The translations under genes were made by a program, and so were the position numbers. This document shows, in pieces, positions 1 to 7,722 of a stretch of 26,479 nt of DNA. The stretch's first letter is position 1; each line of letters begins with the position of its first letter. The notes beneath the pieces are model-generated. The model saw only the letters and a list, made by a program, of their open reading frames with translations. It did not search any database and was not told where the DNA came from. The stretch is taken from assembly GCA_043808545.1 (NCBI GenBank), contig JAZDEU010000003.1:1-26479 (forward strand), written 5' to 3'. The DNA comes from JAZDEU01 sp043808545 (lineage in GTDB: Bacteria > Patescibacteriota > Patescibacteriia > JAZDEU01).

Positions 1-157
1 CTGTTGAAATAGTCGCAAAATGTCATTCCGACCGAGCGAACCAGACGCCCAAACGGCTGGTTCGTGAGTGGAGGAATCTGTTTATTAAGCCAAATTTGGT
101 ACTGTCAACAGATCCCTCGGCTACGCTCGGGATGACAAAAAAATACTATTTCAACAG
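1..157 (+). repeat. 157-bp terminal-inverted-repeat element, copy A
   Basis: The segment starts with CTGTTGAAATAGT and ends with its inverse ACTATTTCAACAG. Inside are the common TCATTCCGA / GAGGAATCTG and GATCCCTCGG / GGGATGAC half-sites, which can fold back. A near-identical inverted copy lies at 2745-2900 and a short remnant at 6361-6390. It has no coding capacity, so it is probably a non-autonomous miniature element. The left flank is outside the window, so a target duplication cannot be judged. Confidence 0.8.
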
Positions 158-268
158 ACACTACTTATGTGATCATCACCTCTCTCATATAAAAATCTGG
201 AAAAAATAGGATTTACCCACGCGCTTATCCCTCAAGACGGAAACGAGCGAATCCTTTTTAAAATTGGG

Positions 269-356
269 CGGAGAGGGGGAGATTCGAACTCCCGGCACCC
301 TTTCGGGCGCACCGCTTTTCGAGAGCGGCTCCTTCAACCAACTCAGACACCTCTCC
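269..356 (-). tRNA. tRNA-Ser (anticodon CGA)
   Basis: Read on the minus strand, the 7-bp acceptor stem GGAGAGG/CCTCTCC closes a full cloverleaf. The anticodon stem CCGCT/AGCGG carries loop CTCGAAA, giving anticodon CGA. A long variable arm (GCGCCCGAAAGGGTGC) marks a type II serine tRNA. The T arm contains GTTCGAATC. The discriminator is G and the next bases are CCC, so CCA is not encoded. It lies downstream of the amidase gene on the same strand. Confidence 0.95.
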
Positions 357-510
357 AATATAATAATTTTACAGTTTCAATACCACGATGAACCTTCTCC
401 CGCATCAGAGTCCTCATAAGAGAGGGATGAAAATTTCCCAAATTCACTAATTCCCCAATTTACCAATTACTCCTATATCTTACACCAAAACAACAAAATC
501 AGTCAATTAC

Positions 511-547
511 AAAAAAATCGTCCTCACAGGTAAGCCCTTAGGACGAT
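511..547 (-). terminator. Intrinsic terminator downstream of the amidase gene
   Basis: On the minus strand ATCGTCCT pairs with AGGACGAT (8 bp) around a 15-nt loop, followed directly by seven T residues. It sits about 65 nt past the amidase stop codon and upstream of tRNA-Ser, so it probably ends the amidase transcript. Confidence 0.7.
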
Positions 548-569
548 AACAAAAACAGTCAATAAGACA

Positions 570-612
570 GCATCTGTGTTTATCTGTGTTCTAATCTGTA
601 TATATCTGTGTC
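570..612. repeat. ATCTGTGTT-type repeat at the amidase stop codon
   Basis: A run of ATCTGTGTT/TAATCTGTA units abuts the amidase TGA at 613-615. A related run at 3711-3762 contains the ppsA stop codon. Both sit exactly at gene 3' ends on the minus strand. Confidence 0.55.
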
Positions 613-2646
613 TCACTTCGCCGCATCAACTCTGATCGTATAAATCAATTGCTTATTATGACTAATATAAACCGTTTTGCCTTTAAATTCCAGGCTAAAA
701 GCAGGATGATATATTCTGCCCTCTTTCGGCGCTTTAAGTTTAGCCGTAAGAATCGCCATCTGACCCGGCATAATTTTTGTCGGCGGATGAGATACCGCGC
801 CATTTTTACCCCAAGAAACATCTTTAAACTCGCTCGCGCTTCCATCAGGATTTTGCGCTTTTAAAACTAAACTGCTATCCCATGGAACAAGTCCAGTATT
901 TTTTATCTTAAATTGCGCTTTTGATGTCCAAATATTAAGCATTGCAGATGGGACATTCGCTTCAATCAATTCCGCTTGAATAGGCGCGTCAACGCGAGTC
1001 AAAGTATCCGTATTGCATCCCGCGACTTCAACATCAGGAGAATTTTCAACTTCCGCCGCCTTTCGCATTAGGACAAATTGCGTCCTAAAAAATCCCGGCT
1101 CGCCAATATTATATTTAAATTTAAAAGTCGCAAAATTTCCAGGAGCAACTTCCGTTTCTTCCTGTTTTATAAGTCCCAACTCGCCATTCCACGATTTATC
1201 ATAAAATTTATTTTTACCGCCCGTAGCTTTATCTAAAATTTTTAAATACACTTCTGAACTCCCCTCTTGAGAAGGGTTAGGGGGGTGTAAATTCCACACT
1301 TGAGGGGGGTTAGAGGGGTGTTGAGTCCACGCCTTTGTCCCAGTATTTTTAAATTTAACAACTGCCTCGCCTTTTGCATTTTCAAAAATAGCGACTGGAA
1401 AATTTTGCGATAATAACTCCCCCTTATAACTTAAATCTATCGCGGTCGCGGTTAAAGAAACATCTGTCCCAGAAAACCATCCTTTATCCTGCATAGCTAA
1501 AACTAAATCTTTTTTATCAACTAATTTATCTTTTGAACAAGCTAAAGTAATTTTAAATGTCCCAATCTCCCCCGGCTTAACATTCGGTTCTTGCAACTCA
1601 TAATCCACCTCGTTGCGCGCAGTTTCGTGTTCAGTTTCGTGTAATTTCGTATCTAGCGCCATCCGCAAACCATTCAATGCCGCTAATTTATTTTTTACTC
1701 CCGCGTCAGTAAGTACAACTTTATTATCAGTATAATTATGCCAGCTTAAATCTCCATCATTTCTAAATTGCAAAACAATCTCTTTTGTTTCATCTTTTTT
1801 TAAACTGATTTGAATATCGCCATTTCCAACAATAGTTGCTTTCTGCGTCAATCCTCCAGCTATAGTTTTCTCATATTTAGTCTGCGATATTTGCCTTATT
1901 TCAGGAAGTTTATTATATAAATAATCTCCCGGACAATTTGTAGATCCGACATCTCTATGTCCCACGACATTAGGCAAACTCTTCCCCTGAAATTCGCTAA
2001 CTCTAATAGGTTCTATATCAAACTCTAAAGACTTTGCCGCGATTAAAGATGTAAGACTATCTTCTGCCGCAGGACTTAATCCATCTTCCAAATAAATCTG
2101 CCATTTGCCATCTTTCAACCGTTCATTTTTTACTCTTCCTTGCGGATAATATGTCGGATGTTCAAGATAATATCCCTGTTTTTGCTCATCAACCCATCCG
2201 CCGTAAGTCCCTAAAATAGCAATTCCGATTGTCCCCCTATTCCACCCGACTTCGCGAGAACTGTCATAAGCATGCCCTCCGATAACGCCGTCTCCGCCAT
2301 ATCGTCCTTCATAAACATTTCCAGACGGATCAACTAAAAAATTATAGCCGACATCCCCCCATCCTAAATTTCGCGCATGCCATTTATAAACAGCCTGTAC
2401 TGTATTCAACGGATTATCAGCGCCAGTACTGCCAGCGGTATGATGAATTATAATTTTTTTAACATCCGCATATTCTTCAGACCAAACAGGCTCGCTATTT
2501 TTATAGCGCAAAACTTCATCCGCGCCCCATCCCGCGCGCGGAATAACTTTTAAGGTTGGCATTTCCGCCCTCACCGCATTAACTAAAAAAAACGAGAATA
2601 TTATAATTGACGCTATTTTTATATTTTTATATATAATTCTTGACAT
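613..2646 (-). CDS. Secreted N-acetylmuramoyl-L-alanine amidase (PGRP type) with Ig-like domains
   Basis: Predicted zinc amidase that cleaves the lactyl-amide bond of peptidoglycan outside the cell. Residues 1-28 form a signal peptide (hydrophobic IIIFSFFLVNA, then VRA-EM). The PGRP/amidase_2 domain spans about 33-250, with likely zinc ligands in IIIHHTAG (H68/H69), VVGHRD (H230) and NCPGDY (C238). A segment of about 40 residues after GTYGG (150-190) is extra for the family. Residues 285-677 hold three Ig-like domains of the NBR1/NEW3 kind, each with an FxNxGxxxW pattern (FRNDGDLSW, FKNTGTKAW, IKNTGLVPW). Residues about 441-463 (HPSNPPQ, HPPNPSQEG) are encoded by two tandem palindromic repeat units at 1256-1325 and are probably a late insertion. 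The start sits directly after a promoter, suggesting a leaderless mRNA. The substrate could be self or foreign cell wall. Confidence 0.88.
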   Translation of the reverse strand: MSRIIYKNIKIASIIIFSFFLVNAVRAEMPTLKVIPRAGWGADEVLRYKNSEPVWSEEYADVKKIIIHHTAGSTGADNPLNTVQAVYKWHARNLGWGDVGYNFLVDPSGNVYEGRYGGDGVIGGHAYDSSREVGWNRGTIGIAILGTYGGWVDEQKQGYYLEHPTYYPQGRVKNERLKDGKWQIYLEDGLSPAAEDSLTSLIAAKSLEFDIEPIRVSEFQGKSLPNVVGHRDVGSTNCPGDYLYNKLPEIRQISQTKYEKTIAGGLTQKATIVGNGDIQISLKKDETKEIVLQFRNDGDLSWHNYTDNKVVLTDAGVKNKLAALNGLRMALDTKLHETEHETARNEVDYELQEPNVKPGEIGTFKITLACSKDKLVDKKDLVLAMQDKGWFSGTDVSLTATAIDLSYKGELLSQNFPVAIFENAKGEAVVKFKNTGTKAWTQHPSNPPQVWNLHPPNPSQEGSSEVYLKILDKATGGKNKFYDKSWNGELGLIKQEETEVAPGNFATFKFKYNIGEPGFFRTQFVLMRKAAEVENSPDVEVAGCNTDTLTRVDAPIQAELIEANVPSAMLNIWTSKAQFKIKNTGLVPWDSSLVLKAQNPDGSASEFKDVSWGKNGAVSHPPTKIMPGQMAILTAKLKAPKEGRIYHPAFSLEFKGKTVYISHNKQLIYTIRVDAAK
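1256..1325 (-). repeat. Two repeat units inserted in frame in the amidase gene
   Basis: On the plus strand the units read CTCTTGAGAAGGGTTAGGGG and ACTTGAGGGGGGTTAGAGGG, each followed by GTGT. They belong to the family found in porA (9596-9632), tsaC and mnmA, but are read here in a different frame, giving HPPNPSQEG and HPSNPPQ. Confidence 0.75.
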
Positions 2647-2667
2647 ATTTTATTTATATGCTATACT
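2640..2667 (+). promoter_or_regulatory. Plus-strand sigma70-like promoter
   Basis: TTGACA (2640-2645), a 16-nt spacer and TATACT (2662-2667). No plus-strand gene follows. About 30 nt past the predicted start is a terminator hairpin, so it may drive a short RNA. Confidence 0.55.
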
Positions 2668-2678
2668 ATAATTGTCAA
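2651..2678 (-). promoter_or_regulatory. Amidase promoter, apparently leaderless
   Basis: On the minus strand TTGACA (2678-2673), a 16-nt spacer and TAAATA (2656-2651) end only four bases before the ATG at 2646. Transcription would begin at or inside the start codon. It overlaps the plus-strand promoter, so the two should compete. Confidence 0.5.
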
Positions 2679-2735
2679 CTTCAATTCGCAGTCGATAGCC
2701 TCGAAAGGCTGAGATTCTCTCAGGCTTTCTTTTTA
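2674..2735 (+). ncRNA. Candidate short RNA with terminator
   Basis: A transcript from the promoter at 2640-2667 would be about 60 nt. It contains AGCC-TCGAAA-GGCT (2697-2710), which overlaps a stronger hairpin CTGAGA-TTC-TCTCAG extended by AAAG/CTTT (2704-2728) and followed by CTTTTTATTT. The two stems exclude each other. It may be a small RNA or the relic of an attenuated leader; no family is recognised. Confidence 0.4.
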
Positions 2736-2744
2736 TTTAATGAT

Positions 2745-2900
2745 ATGTTAAAATAATATTTTTTGTCATCCCGAGCGTAGCCGAGGGATCTGTTGACAGT
2801 ACCAAATTTGGCTCAATAAACAGATTCCTCCACTCACAAACCAGCCGCTTGGGCATCTGGTTCGCTCGGTCGGAATGACATTTTGCGACTATTTCAACAG
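2745..2900 (-). repeat. 157-bp terminal-inverted-repeat element, copy B (inverted)
   Basis: Reverse complement of copy A with scattered substitutions. The outer end at 2888-2900 (ACTATTTCAACAG) is intact, while the end near 2745 has decayed (TTAAAATAATATT). With copy A it brackets the amidase gene and tRNA-Ser in inverted orientation. Confidence 0.8.
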
Positions 2901-2927
2901 ATACTGCTTAACTAGACGAACTTTCCA

Positions 2928-3405
2928 CTATTTTATTACATCTCGCTGTTTCTTAAATTTTTTCTGGCATTCAATGGCAAGTTTAATGCATTCTTCAGGA
3001 TCATATCCTAAATCATCGCACCAGCGAATCGTGGAAAAAATAAGATTCCCCAGTTCCTTCATAAGTTCTTCGTCAGTATGGAATTCTCTATCTTTTAATT
3101 CATTTCTCTCCCATCTGCAAATATCGCCAAAAATTTTACCTATGGACATCACATTATGAAAACGCGCTTAGAAACTAGAAAAAATTGATGAATAGCGAAG
3201 TTTTGCAGTTCAGGAAAACCGCATAAGTATCAGTAGATACATAGAGGATTTTCCTGAACGAAAAACAAGCTATTCGCAATTTTTACAGTTTATGGAGTGC
3301 GGAGTCATAATGTGATGTCCATAAGCGAACAATAATTTTGTTCACTGGCAGTTTTTCGCCCTCCCAAATTTCTTTGCCTTGATTTAATAATTCTTTTATT
3401 TGCAT
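2928..3405 (-). pseudogene. MazG-like nucleotide pyrophosphohydrolase gene split by a 183-bp element
   Basis: The N-terminal part runs from the ATG at 3405 to 3324 and encodes MQIKELLNQGKEIWEGEKLP and seven more residues. The C-terminal part (3140 to 2928) contains DEELMKELGNLIF and a DLGYDPEE motif, as in small MazG-type pyrophosphohydrolases. Removing the element 3141-3323 and keeping one TA joins the halves in frame (IIVR-L-GKIFGDI) into a protein of about 98 residues. Translation entering the element from the N-terminal half soon meets a stop. A GTG-ATG at the element end could restart translation of the C-terminal 74 residues. The break separates the helices expected to hold the metal-binding acidic residues, so function is probably lost. 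A 59-residue gene lies 30 nt upstream on the same strand. Confidence 0.8.
3141..3323 (+). mobile_element. 183-bp TA-flanked foldback element (MITE), copy 1, inside mazG-like gene
   Basis: It begins TA-TGGACATCACATT and ends AATGTGATGTCCA-TA. Nearly the whole length is an imperfect palindrome centred on GTATCAGTAGATAC near 3226-3239. Three more copies lie at 7379-7560, 25335-25517 and 26079-26261. In-frame restoration of the host gene after deleting the element plus one TA shows directly that TA is duplicated on insertion. TA duplication is typical of IS630/Tc1-mariner transposases; no transposase is in the window. Confidence 0.9.
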
Positions 3406-3435
3406 ATAACGTAAAATCTTTGATTAGAATATTTT

Positions 3436-3615
3436 TTAAATTAATACCTGCTTTTTCAATTCATAAATATCATCAGGCAAATAATCAATGCCTCCAAATT
3501 CTTTAACAACAACTGATTTTATCTTTTTCTTTATTTCAGGTTTCAAATTTGTAATTGTCATTTCGCCCGCCCCGCCGATGCTTTCGCAGTCATCTCCAAT
3601 TAAAATATTTGGCAT
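3436..3615 (-). CDS. Hypothetical 59-residue protein
   Basis: ATG at 3615, stop TAA at 3436-3438. The protein starts MPNILIGDDCESIGGAGEMT, has a Lys-rich middle (PEIKKKIKSVVVKEF) and ends DIYELKKQVLI. Codon use and amino-acid make-up look coding. It is 30 nt upstream of the split mazG-like gene on the same strand, so they may form a two-gene unit. I do not recognise the family. No clear ribosome-binding site is visible. Confidence 0.6.
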   Translation of the reverse strand: MPNILIGDDCESIGGAGEMTITNLKPEIKKKIKSVVVKEFGGIDYLPDDIYELKKQVLI

Positions 3616-3650
3616 AACTTTTACATGTTTTATTTATTCATTCTCAGCCT

Positions 3651-3681
3651 CGCCGCAGTCCTCTGGCGAGAGACTGCGGCG
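3651..3681. repeat. GCCGCAGTC palindrome
   Basis: CGCCGCAGTC (3651-3660) and GACTGCGGCG (3672-3681) form a perfect 10-bp inverted repeat with an 11-nt loop. The same arms recur inside porA at 9745-9773. Confidence 0.7.
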
Positions 3682-3710
3682 GAGAAAAACATAACAAAAT
3701 TAATTTATCG

Positions 3711-3762
3711 CATCCGTGCTCCGTGTAAATCAGTTTCTAATCTGTGTCCATCCGTCTATTTC
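3711..3762. repeat. ATCTGTGTCC-type repeat overlapping the ppsA stop codon
   Basis: Units CATCCGTGCTCCGTGTAAAT and TAATCTGTGTCCATCCGTCT are related to 570-612. The ppsA TAG (3756-3758) lies inside the repeat, so the last codons and stop may have been supplied by it. Confidence 0.55.
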
Positions 3763-6323
3763 CTTTTTTTTCCAAGCTCCACCCGCAGTTTCAATACCGT
3801 ATCCGGCGTAAGCGATATGCTGTCTATTTTTTGTTCAATTAAAAATTTCGCGAAATCTGGAAAATCGCTCGGCGCTTGTCCGCAGATGCCGATTTTAGTA
3901 TGGCATCTTTTACAGGTTTTAATTACTTCGCGAATCAACTCTTTAACCGCCGCATTGCGCTCATCATAAACATGGCTTACTATCTCGGAGTCACGATCAA
4001 CACCCAATGTCAATTGCGTTAAATCATTGCTCCCGATAGAAAACCCGTCAAAAATTTTCGCGAATTCATCCGCCAAAATAACATCAGATGGTATCTCGCA
4101 CATAACATAAACATCTAACATCTCCTCTTTTTTTATCTTTAATTTTTTCTTAAAAAACAACGGCCTGCCGACTATTTCCTTGCTGAAACTCTTTGGAATT
4201 TTATTATTATTCTTATTCAAATAATCTATATAGCTTCTGCCATAAAGTTTATTCTGCGCTAATATTTCTAAAACTTTTAACCCTTCTTCAATCGTGCGGC
4301 AAAATGGAATCATAACTTTAACATTTGTTAATTTCATTTCTTCGCGCACTTTTCTAAGCGCCCTGCATTCTAATTCAAACGCCGGTCTGAATTTTGGATC
4401 ATAATAACGTGACGCGCCGCGCCATCCAATCATTGGATTATTCTCAACTGGCTCAAAATACTTTCCACCGATTAAATTCGCATATTCATTACTCTTAAAA
4501 TCTGAAAATCTCACAATCACATCTTTCGGATAAAACGCCGCGCCGATTTTTGCAACGCCCTCCGCCAGCTTTTCAACATAAAAATCTGTCTTCTTTTTAT
4601 AACCGATAGTCATCTCTTCTATCTTTTTAATATCAGCCACTGTTATTTTTATATCCTTCTCACACTGATCACACTTCTCTCCCTTCTTCCCCATCTCCCC
4701 CCTCTTCCCCTTCTTTACCTTCTGCCCCTTCTCATTCCTGTCTAATTCAATCAAAGCCAGCGGATGAATTTTAATATAATTATTTATAATAAATTCTTCC
4801 CGCGCCAGTCCAATTCCATCATTCGGAATAAATGAAGCCGCGAAAGCCTGATCTGGTTCGCCAAGATTCATCATAATTTTCGTCTTCGTTTTTTTAAGAT
4901 TTTTCAAATTTGTTTTCTTTACTTCAAATGACAAAATCCCTTCATACACATAACCGTCTTCCCCTTCAGCGCAGCTCACGGTTACTTCCTGATTATTTTT
5001 TATTTTTTCTGTTCCATCAACAGTTCCGACAATGCAAGGGATGCCAAGCTCTCGCGACACAATTGCGGCATGACACGTTCGCCCGCCAGAATTTGTCACA
5101 ATCGCCGCCGCTTTTTTCATAATCGGCTCCCAATCTGGATCTGTCATTTCAGTCACTAAAACTTTCCCCGCGTCAAACTTAGAAATTTCAGCGACATTTT
5201 TTATAACTTCTACTTTTCCAGCGCCAATCTTACTGCCGACACTTCTGCCCTCAACAATGACTTTTTCTTTGCCAGATTTTTTTAAAATATATTCTTCTAA
5301 AACATTTCTATTTTTCTGCGACTGCACCGTTTCAGGCCGCGCTTGAACTATATACAGTTTTCCATCTTTCCCGTCTTTTGCCCATTCAATATCCATCGGT
5401 TTTTTATAATGAGTCTCAATTATCATACCCCATTCCGCCAGCTTTAAAATTTCTTTATCTGTTAATACTATTTTTTGCCGATCGCCCAGAGTCACTTTCA
5501 TATTTTTCGTTGACTTATTCCCGCCCTCTGCATACACCAATTTCTCCTCCTTGCTGCCGATAGTCTTAGAAATAATCGTATTTGTCTTTTTGAAAAAATA
5601 ATATTCATCAGGAGTTACTCTCCCCTGAACCGCATATTCTCCAAGTCCGTAAATGGCGCTTATTAAAACTGCATCTTTAAAACCTGATTCTGTATCAATT
5701 GTAAACATAATACCGCTTGCGCCGACATCGGAACGCACCATTTTTTGTATCCCTATAGAAAGCCCTATACTAAAATGATCAAAGTTTTTATCAACTCTGT
5801 ATGAAATTGCTCTATTTGTAAATAAAGAAGCGATGCATTTTTTGCACGCGACTAATAAATCATATTCTCCGCGAATATTAAGATATGTTTCCTGCTGACC
5901 TGCGAAAGAAGCATCCGGCAAATCTTCAGCTGTCGCAGAACTTCGGACAGCAACCGCAAAATCATCTCCATAAAGTTCTTCTAATTTTCTATAAGCATCT
6001 ACAATTCCTTCATATAATTCATCTGGAAATTCCGCCTGCAAAATTTTTCCCCTTATCGCCTTCCCTCTTTTTGCTAAATCACGGACATTGCCTGTATCCA
6101 ATCCATCTAAAATTTCCATTATATCTCTTTTAATCCCAGCCATCTTTAAAAAATGGTGGTAAGCGTAAGCAGTCGTAGCAAACCCAAAAGGAATTCTTAC
6201 TCCTTTTTTAGATAATTTAGTGTACATCTCTCCAAGCGACGCATTTTTTCCGCCCACAATCGGCACATCCCCAATGTCAACCTGATTAAAAAATTTGATG
6301 AATTTTGAGGAAGATAAAATCAT
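3756..6323 (-). CDS. ppsA: Phosphoenolpyruvate synthase
   Basis: Pyruvate, water dikinase (EC 2.7.9.2): makes PEP from pyruvate and ATP through a phosphohistidine, allowing gluconeogenic flow. The N-terminal ATP-grasp part (about 10-335) shows VGGKNASLGEM and VAVRSSATAEDLPDASFAGQ. The swivelling domain carries TNSGGRTCHAAI with the phosphorylated His at 418. The C-terminal TIM barrel has MCEIPSDVILADEFA, GSNDLTQLTLGVDRD and the catalytic Cys in GICGQAPSD. At 855 residues it is somewhat longer than typical. Residues about 530-552 are a Lys/Gly-rich stretch (KKGKRGEMGKKGEK) of low complexity that looks inserted. With porAB nearby, pyruvate is a shared substrate. No ribosome-binding site precedes the ATG. 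Confidence 0.95.
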   Translation of the reverse strand: MILSSSKFIKFFNQVDIGDVPIVGGKNASLGEMYTKLSKKGVRIPFGFATTAYAYHHFLKMAGIKRDIMEILDGLDTGNVRDLAKRGKAIRGKILQAEFPDELYEGIVDAYRKLEELYGDDFAVAVRSSATAEDLPDASFAGQQETYLNIRGEYDLLVACKKCIASLFTNRAISYRVDKNFDHFSIGLSIGIQKMVRSDVGASGIMFTIDTESGFKDAVLISAIYGLGEYAVQGRVTPDEYYFFKKTNTIISKTIGSKEEKLVYAEGGNKSTKNMKVTLGDRQKIVLTDKEILKLAEWGMIIETHYKKPMDIEWAKDGKDGKLYIVQARPETVQSQKNRNVLEEYILKKSGKEKVIVEGRSVGSKIGAGKVEVIKNVAEISKFDAGKVLVTEMTDPDWEPIMKKAAAIVTNSGGRTCHAAIVSRELGIPCIVGTVDGTEKIKNNQEVTVSCAEGEDGYVYEGILSFEVKKTNLKNLKKTKTKIMMNLGEPDQAFAASFIPNDGIGLAREEFIINNYIKIHPLALIELDRNEKGQKVKKGKRGEMGKKGEKCDQCEKDIKITVADIKKIEEMTIGYKKKTDFYVEKLAEGVAKIGAAFYPKDVIVRFSDFKSNEYANLIGGKYFEPVENNPMIGWRGASRYYDPKFRPAFELECRALRKVREEMKLTNVKVMIPFCRTIEEGLKVLEILAQNKLYGRSYIDYLNKNNNKIPKSFSKEIVGRPLFFKKKLKIKKEEMLDVYVMCEIPSDVILADEFAKIFDGFSIGSNDLTQLTLGVDRDSEIVSHVYDERNAAVKELIREVIKTCKRCHTKIGICGQAPSDFPDFAKFLIEQKIDSISLTPDTVLKLRVELGKKRK

Positions 6324-6360
6324 AGATTTTAAAAAATTATTTATTGGACTTAATTAGTCA

Positions 6361-6390
6361 CTGTTGAAATAGTCCACGAACTGTCATTCC
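6361..6390 (+). repeat. Remnant end of the 157-bp element
   Basis: CTGTTGAAATAGT followed by CTGTCATTCC matches the left end of copy A. The toxin stop codon (6384-6386) falls inside it, so the toxin C-terminus was probably trimmed or replaced by the repeat. Confidence 0.6.
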
Positions 6391-6767
6391 CTCATTTTCC
6401 GAATCTCTTTTTTTAATTTTTTATCAAAAGTAAACACCCGATGAATTTCGGACAAATATAGCAACGAGGCGTCAATAAAAGATAACTTTCCTGTTTTTTC
6501 ATTTTGAAAACAATCTAATGTTCCTTTAAAAAAAAATTCGTCCGAAAGCAAAATTTCAACATCTTTATTATTTAAAATAATTTCAATAAATTTATTGGCA
6601 ACATTTTTATTAACTTTAAACAACAAAACTGAACTTACTTCTAAAATGATATATTCAGTAATAATTATTTTGCCATCTGCATTTTCTAAAACTTTTTCCG
6701 CTTTTTTATGTTGTGTGTCATTTGTATTAAAAAATGCTATCCAAATATTTGAATCTAAAATAATCAT
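6384..6767 (-). CDS. PIN-domain toxin (VapC-like)
   Basis: Putative Mg-dependent ribonuclease toxin. The PIN acidic residues are visible: Asp in MIILDSN, Glu in ITEYIILE, Asp in SFIDASLL and Asp in VFTFDKKL. I chose the ATG at 6767, one base after the antitoxin stop, because MIILDSN is the usual PIN N-terminus; an upstream ATG at 6794 would add nine residues overlapping the antitoxin. The chosen form has 127 residues, normal for VapC. The pair is probably translationally coupled and transcribed from the promoter/operator at 7022-7059. The targets cannot be told from sequence. Confidence 0.85.
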   Translation of the reverse strand: MIILDSNIWIAFFNTNDTQHKKAEKVLENADGKIIITEYIILEVSSVLLFKVNKNVANKFIEIILNNKDVEILLSDEFFFKGTLDCFQNEKTGKLSFIDASLLYLSEIHRVFTFDKKLKKEIRKMRE

Positions 6768-6768
6768 A

Positions 6769-7005
6769 TTATCGCGCATACATAATTTTATCAATTTTTT
6801 TGCTTAAATTCTTATCAGCACATTGGAATTGCAATCCTTTTAAATCGCTAAAATTATACTTTTTTTCTTTACTATCGCTAATCGGCTCTATCCTGAAAAC
6901 CGGTCTAGAATTTTTTACCACAATGAAAGATATTCCTTTTAATGTTTCTTGAGAAATCTTTCTTAATTGAGTATGCAATTGTTTTATTCCTATAATTTGT
7001 TCCAT
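6769..7005 (-). CDS. Phd/YefM-like antitoxin
   Basis: The 78-residue protein has the N-terminal pattern of Phd/YefM antitoxins: IIGIKQLHTQLRKISQETLK, then FIVVKNSRPVFRIEPI. This fold binds DNA as a dimer. The C-terminal part (from about 45) is Lys-rich and probably wraps the PIN toxin encoded one base downstream. Its own promoter carries a 16-bp perfect palindrome over the -10 box, fitting autorepression by the pair. Family assignment is by pattern only. Confidence 0.8.
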   Translation of the reverse strand: MEQIIGIKQLHTQLRKISQETLKGISFIVVKNSRPVFRIEPISDSKEKKYNFSDLKGLQFQCADKNLSKKIDKIMYAR

Positions 7006-7021
7006 AAAGTTAAACTTTGAT

Positions 7022-7059
7022 TATACTTATTAGTATACCAAAAATTAAATAGTTGTCAA
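7022..7059 (-). promoter_or_regulatory. Toxin-antitoxin promoter with palindromic operator
   Basis: On the minus strand TTGACA (7059-7054), a 16-nt spacer and TATACT (7037-7032). The -10 box is one arm of a perfect palindrome TATACTTATTAGTATA (7022-7037). A repressor bound there would block RNA polymerase, as expected for autoregulated toxin-antitoxin genes. Confidence 0.75.
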
Positions 7060-7066
7060 ACTATAA

Positions 7067-7691
7067 TTATGACTTTAAATGAAATCCATGCGCGTAATCA
7101 CCGAATTTTATTCCATAGACCTTGCCCCAAAGATCCACCGCGATAAATTTCTGGCCATTAATTTTTATCTTTAAATATTGGTGCGGAGAAATCCCATAAA
7201 GCAATGTCCACGTTGAAATTATATCTTCACTTTGGAAAAACCCGCTTTTAACTAATAGAATCCGCAAAAAATAATTAAAATTAGTGCAGTGCAAGAATCC
7301 GGATTTTTCCCAAAGCCAATCAACATCGGAAATAAAATGCTCATACCATCTAAGGTAAGTTCTAAATTTGTAACCCCTTATGGACATCACATTCCAAAAT
7401 CGTACTCCATAACCTCTAAAAATTGCGATTAGCTTGTTTTTCGTTCTGGAAAATCCTCAATGTATCAACGGATACATCTGCGGTTTTCCCGAACTGCAAA
7501 ACTGCACTACTCATCAATTTTTATAGGTTCTAAGTCCGATTTTGGAATGTGATGTCCATATATTTTTCCGCCAAAACATCATAAGCTCTTCTCAAACATT
7601 CCTCTTTATTTTTTGACTTTTTTAATTCGTCAACTATATTCTGTAAACTTTCCGGCAATCTATCTGGAATTTGTTTTTTTGCAAAACACAT
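7067..7691 (-). pseudogene. Transglutaminase-like protein gene split by a 183-bp element
   Basis: The N-terminal fragment (ATG at 7691 to about 7561) encodes MCFAKKQIPDRLPESL and ends RRAYDVLAEKY. The C-terminal fragment (7378 to 7067) continues RGYKFRTYLRW. It holds GFLHCTNFNYFLRILL, ISPHQYLKI and FIAVDLWGK, whose Cys, His and Asp fit a transglutaminase/cysteine-protease-like triad. Removing the 7379-7560 element plus one TA leaves the halves one base out of frame, so a second 1-nt change is present. The C-terminal 107 residues are open from a GTG-ATG in the element end. The triad is retained in that part, so residual function cannot be excluded. Specific function unknown. Confidence 0.65.
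7379..7560 (-). mobile_element. 183-bp TA-flanked foldback element (MITE), copy 2
   Basis: Inverted relative to copy 1, 182 bp, with the same ends TA-TGGACATCACATT / AATGTGATGTCCA-TA and the same central TGTATC...GATACA palindrome. It is the most diverged of the four copies in its outer arms. It splits the transglutaminase-like gene. Confidence 0.88.
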
Positions 7692-7722
7692 AATTTTCTA
7701 ATGTCTTAATTTCTCAATTTCT

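Noticed and set aside
6384..7059. Toxin-antitoxin pair as a new system
   Set aside because: PIN toxin, Phd-like antitoxin, coupled order and palindromic operator are all standard for type II modules.
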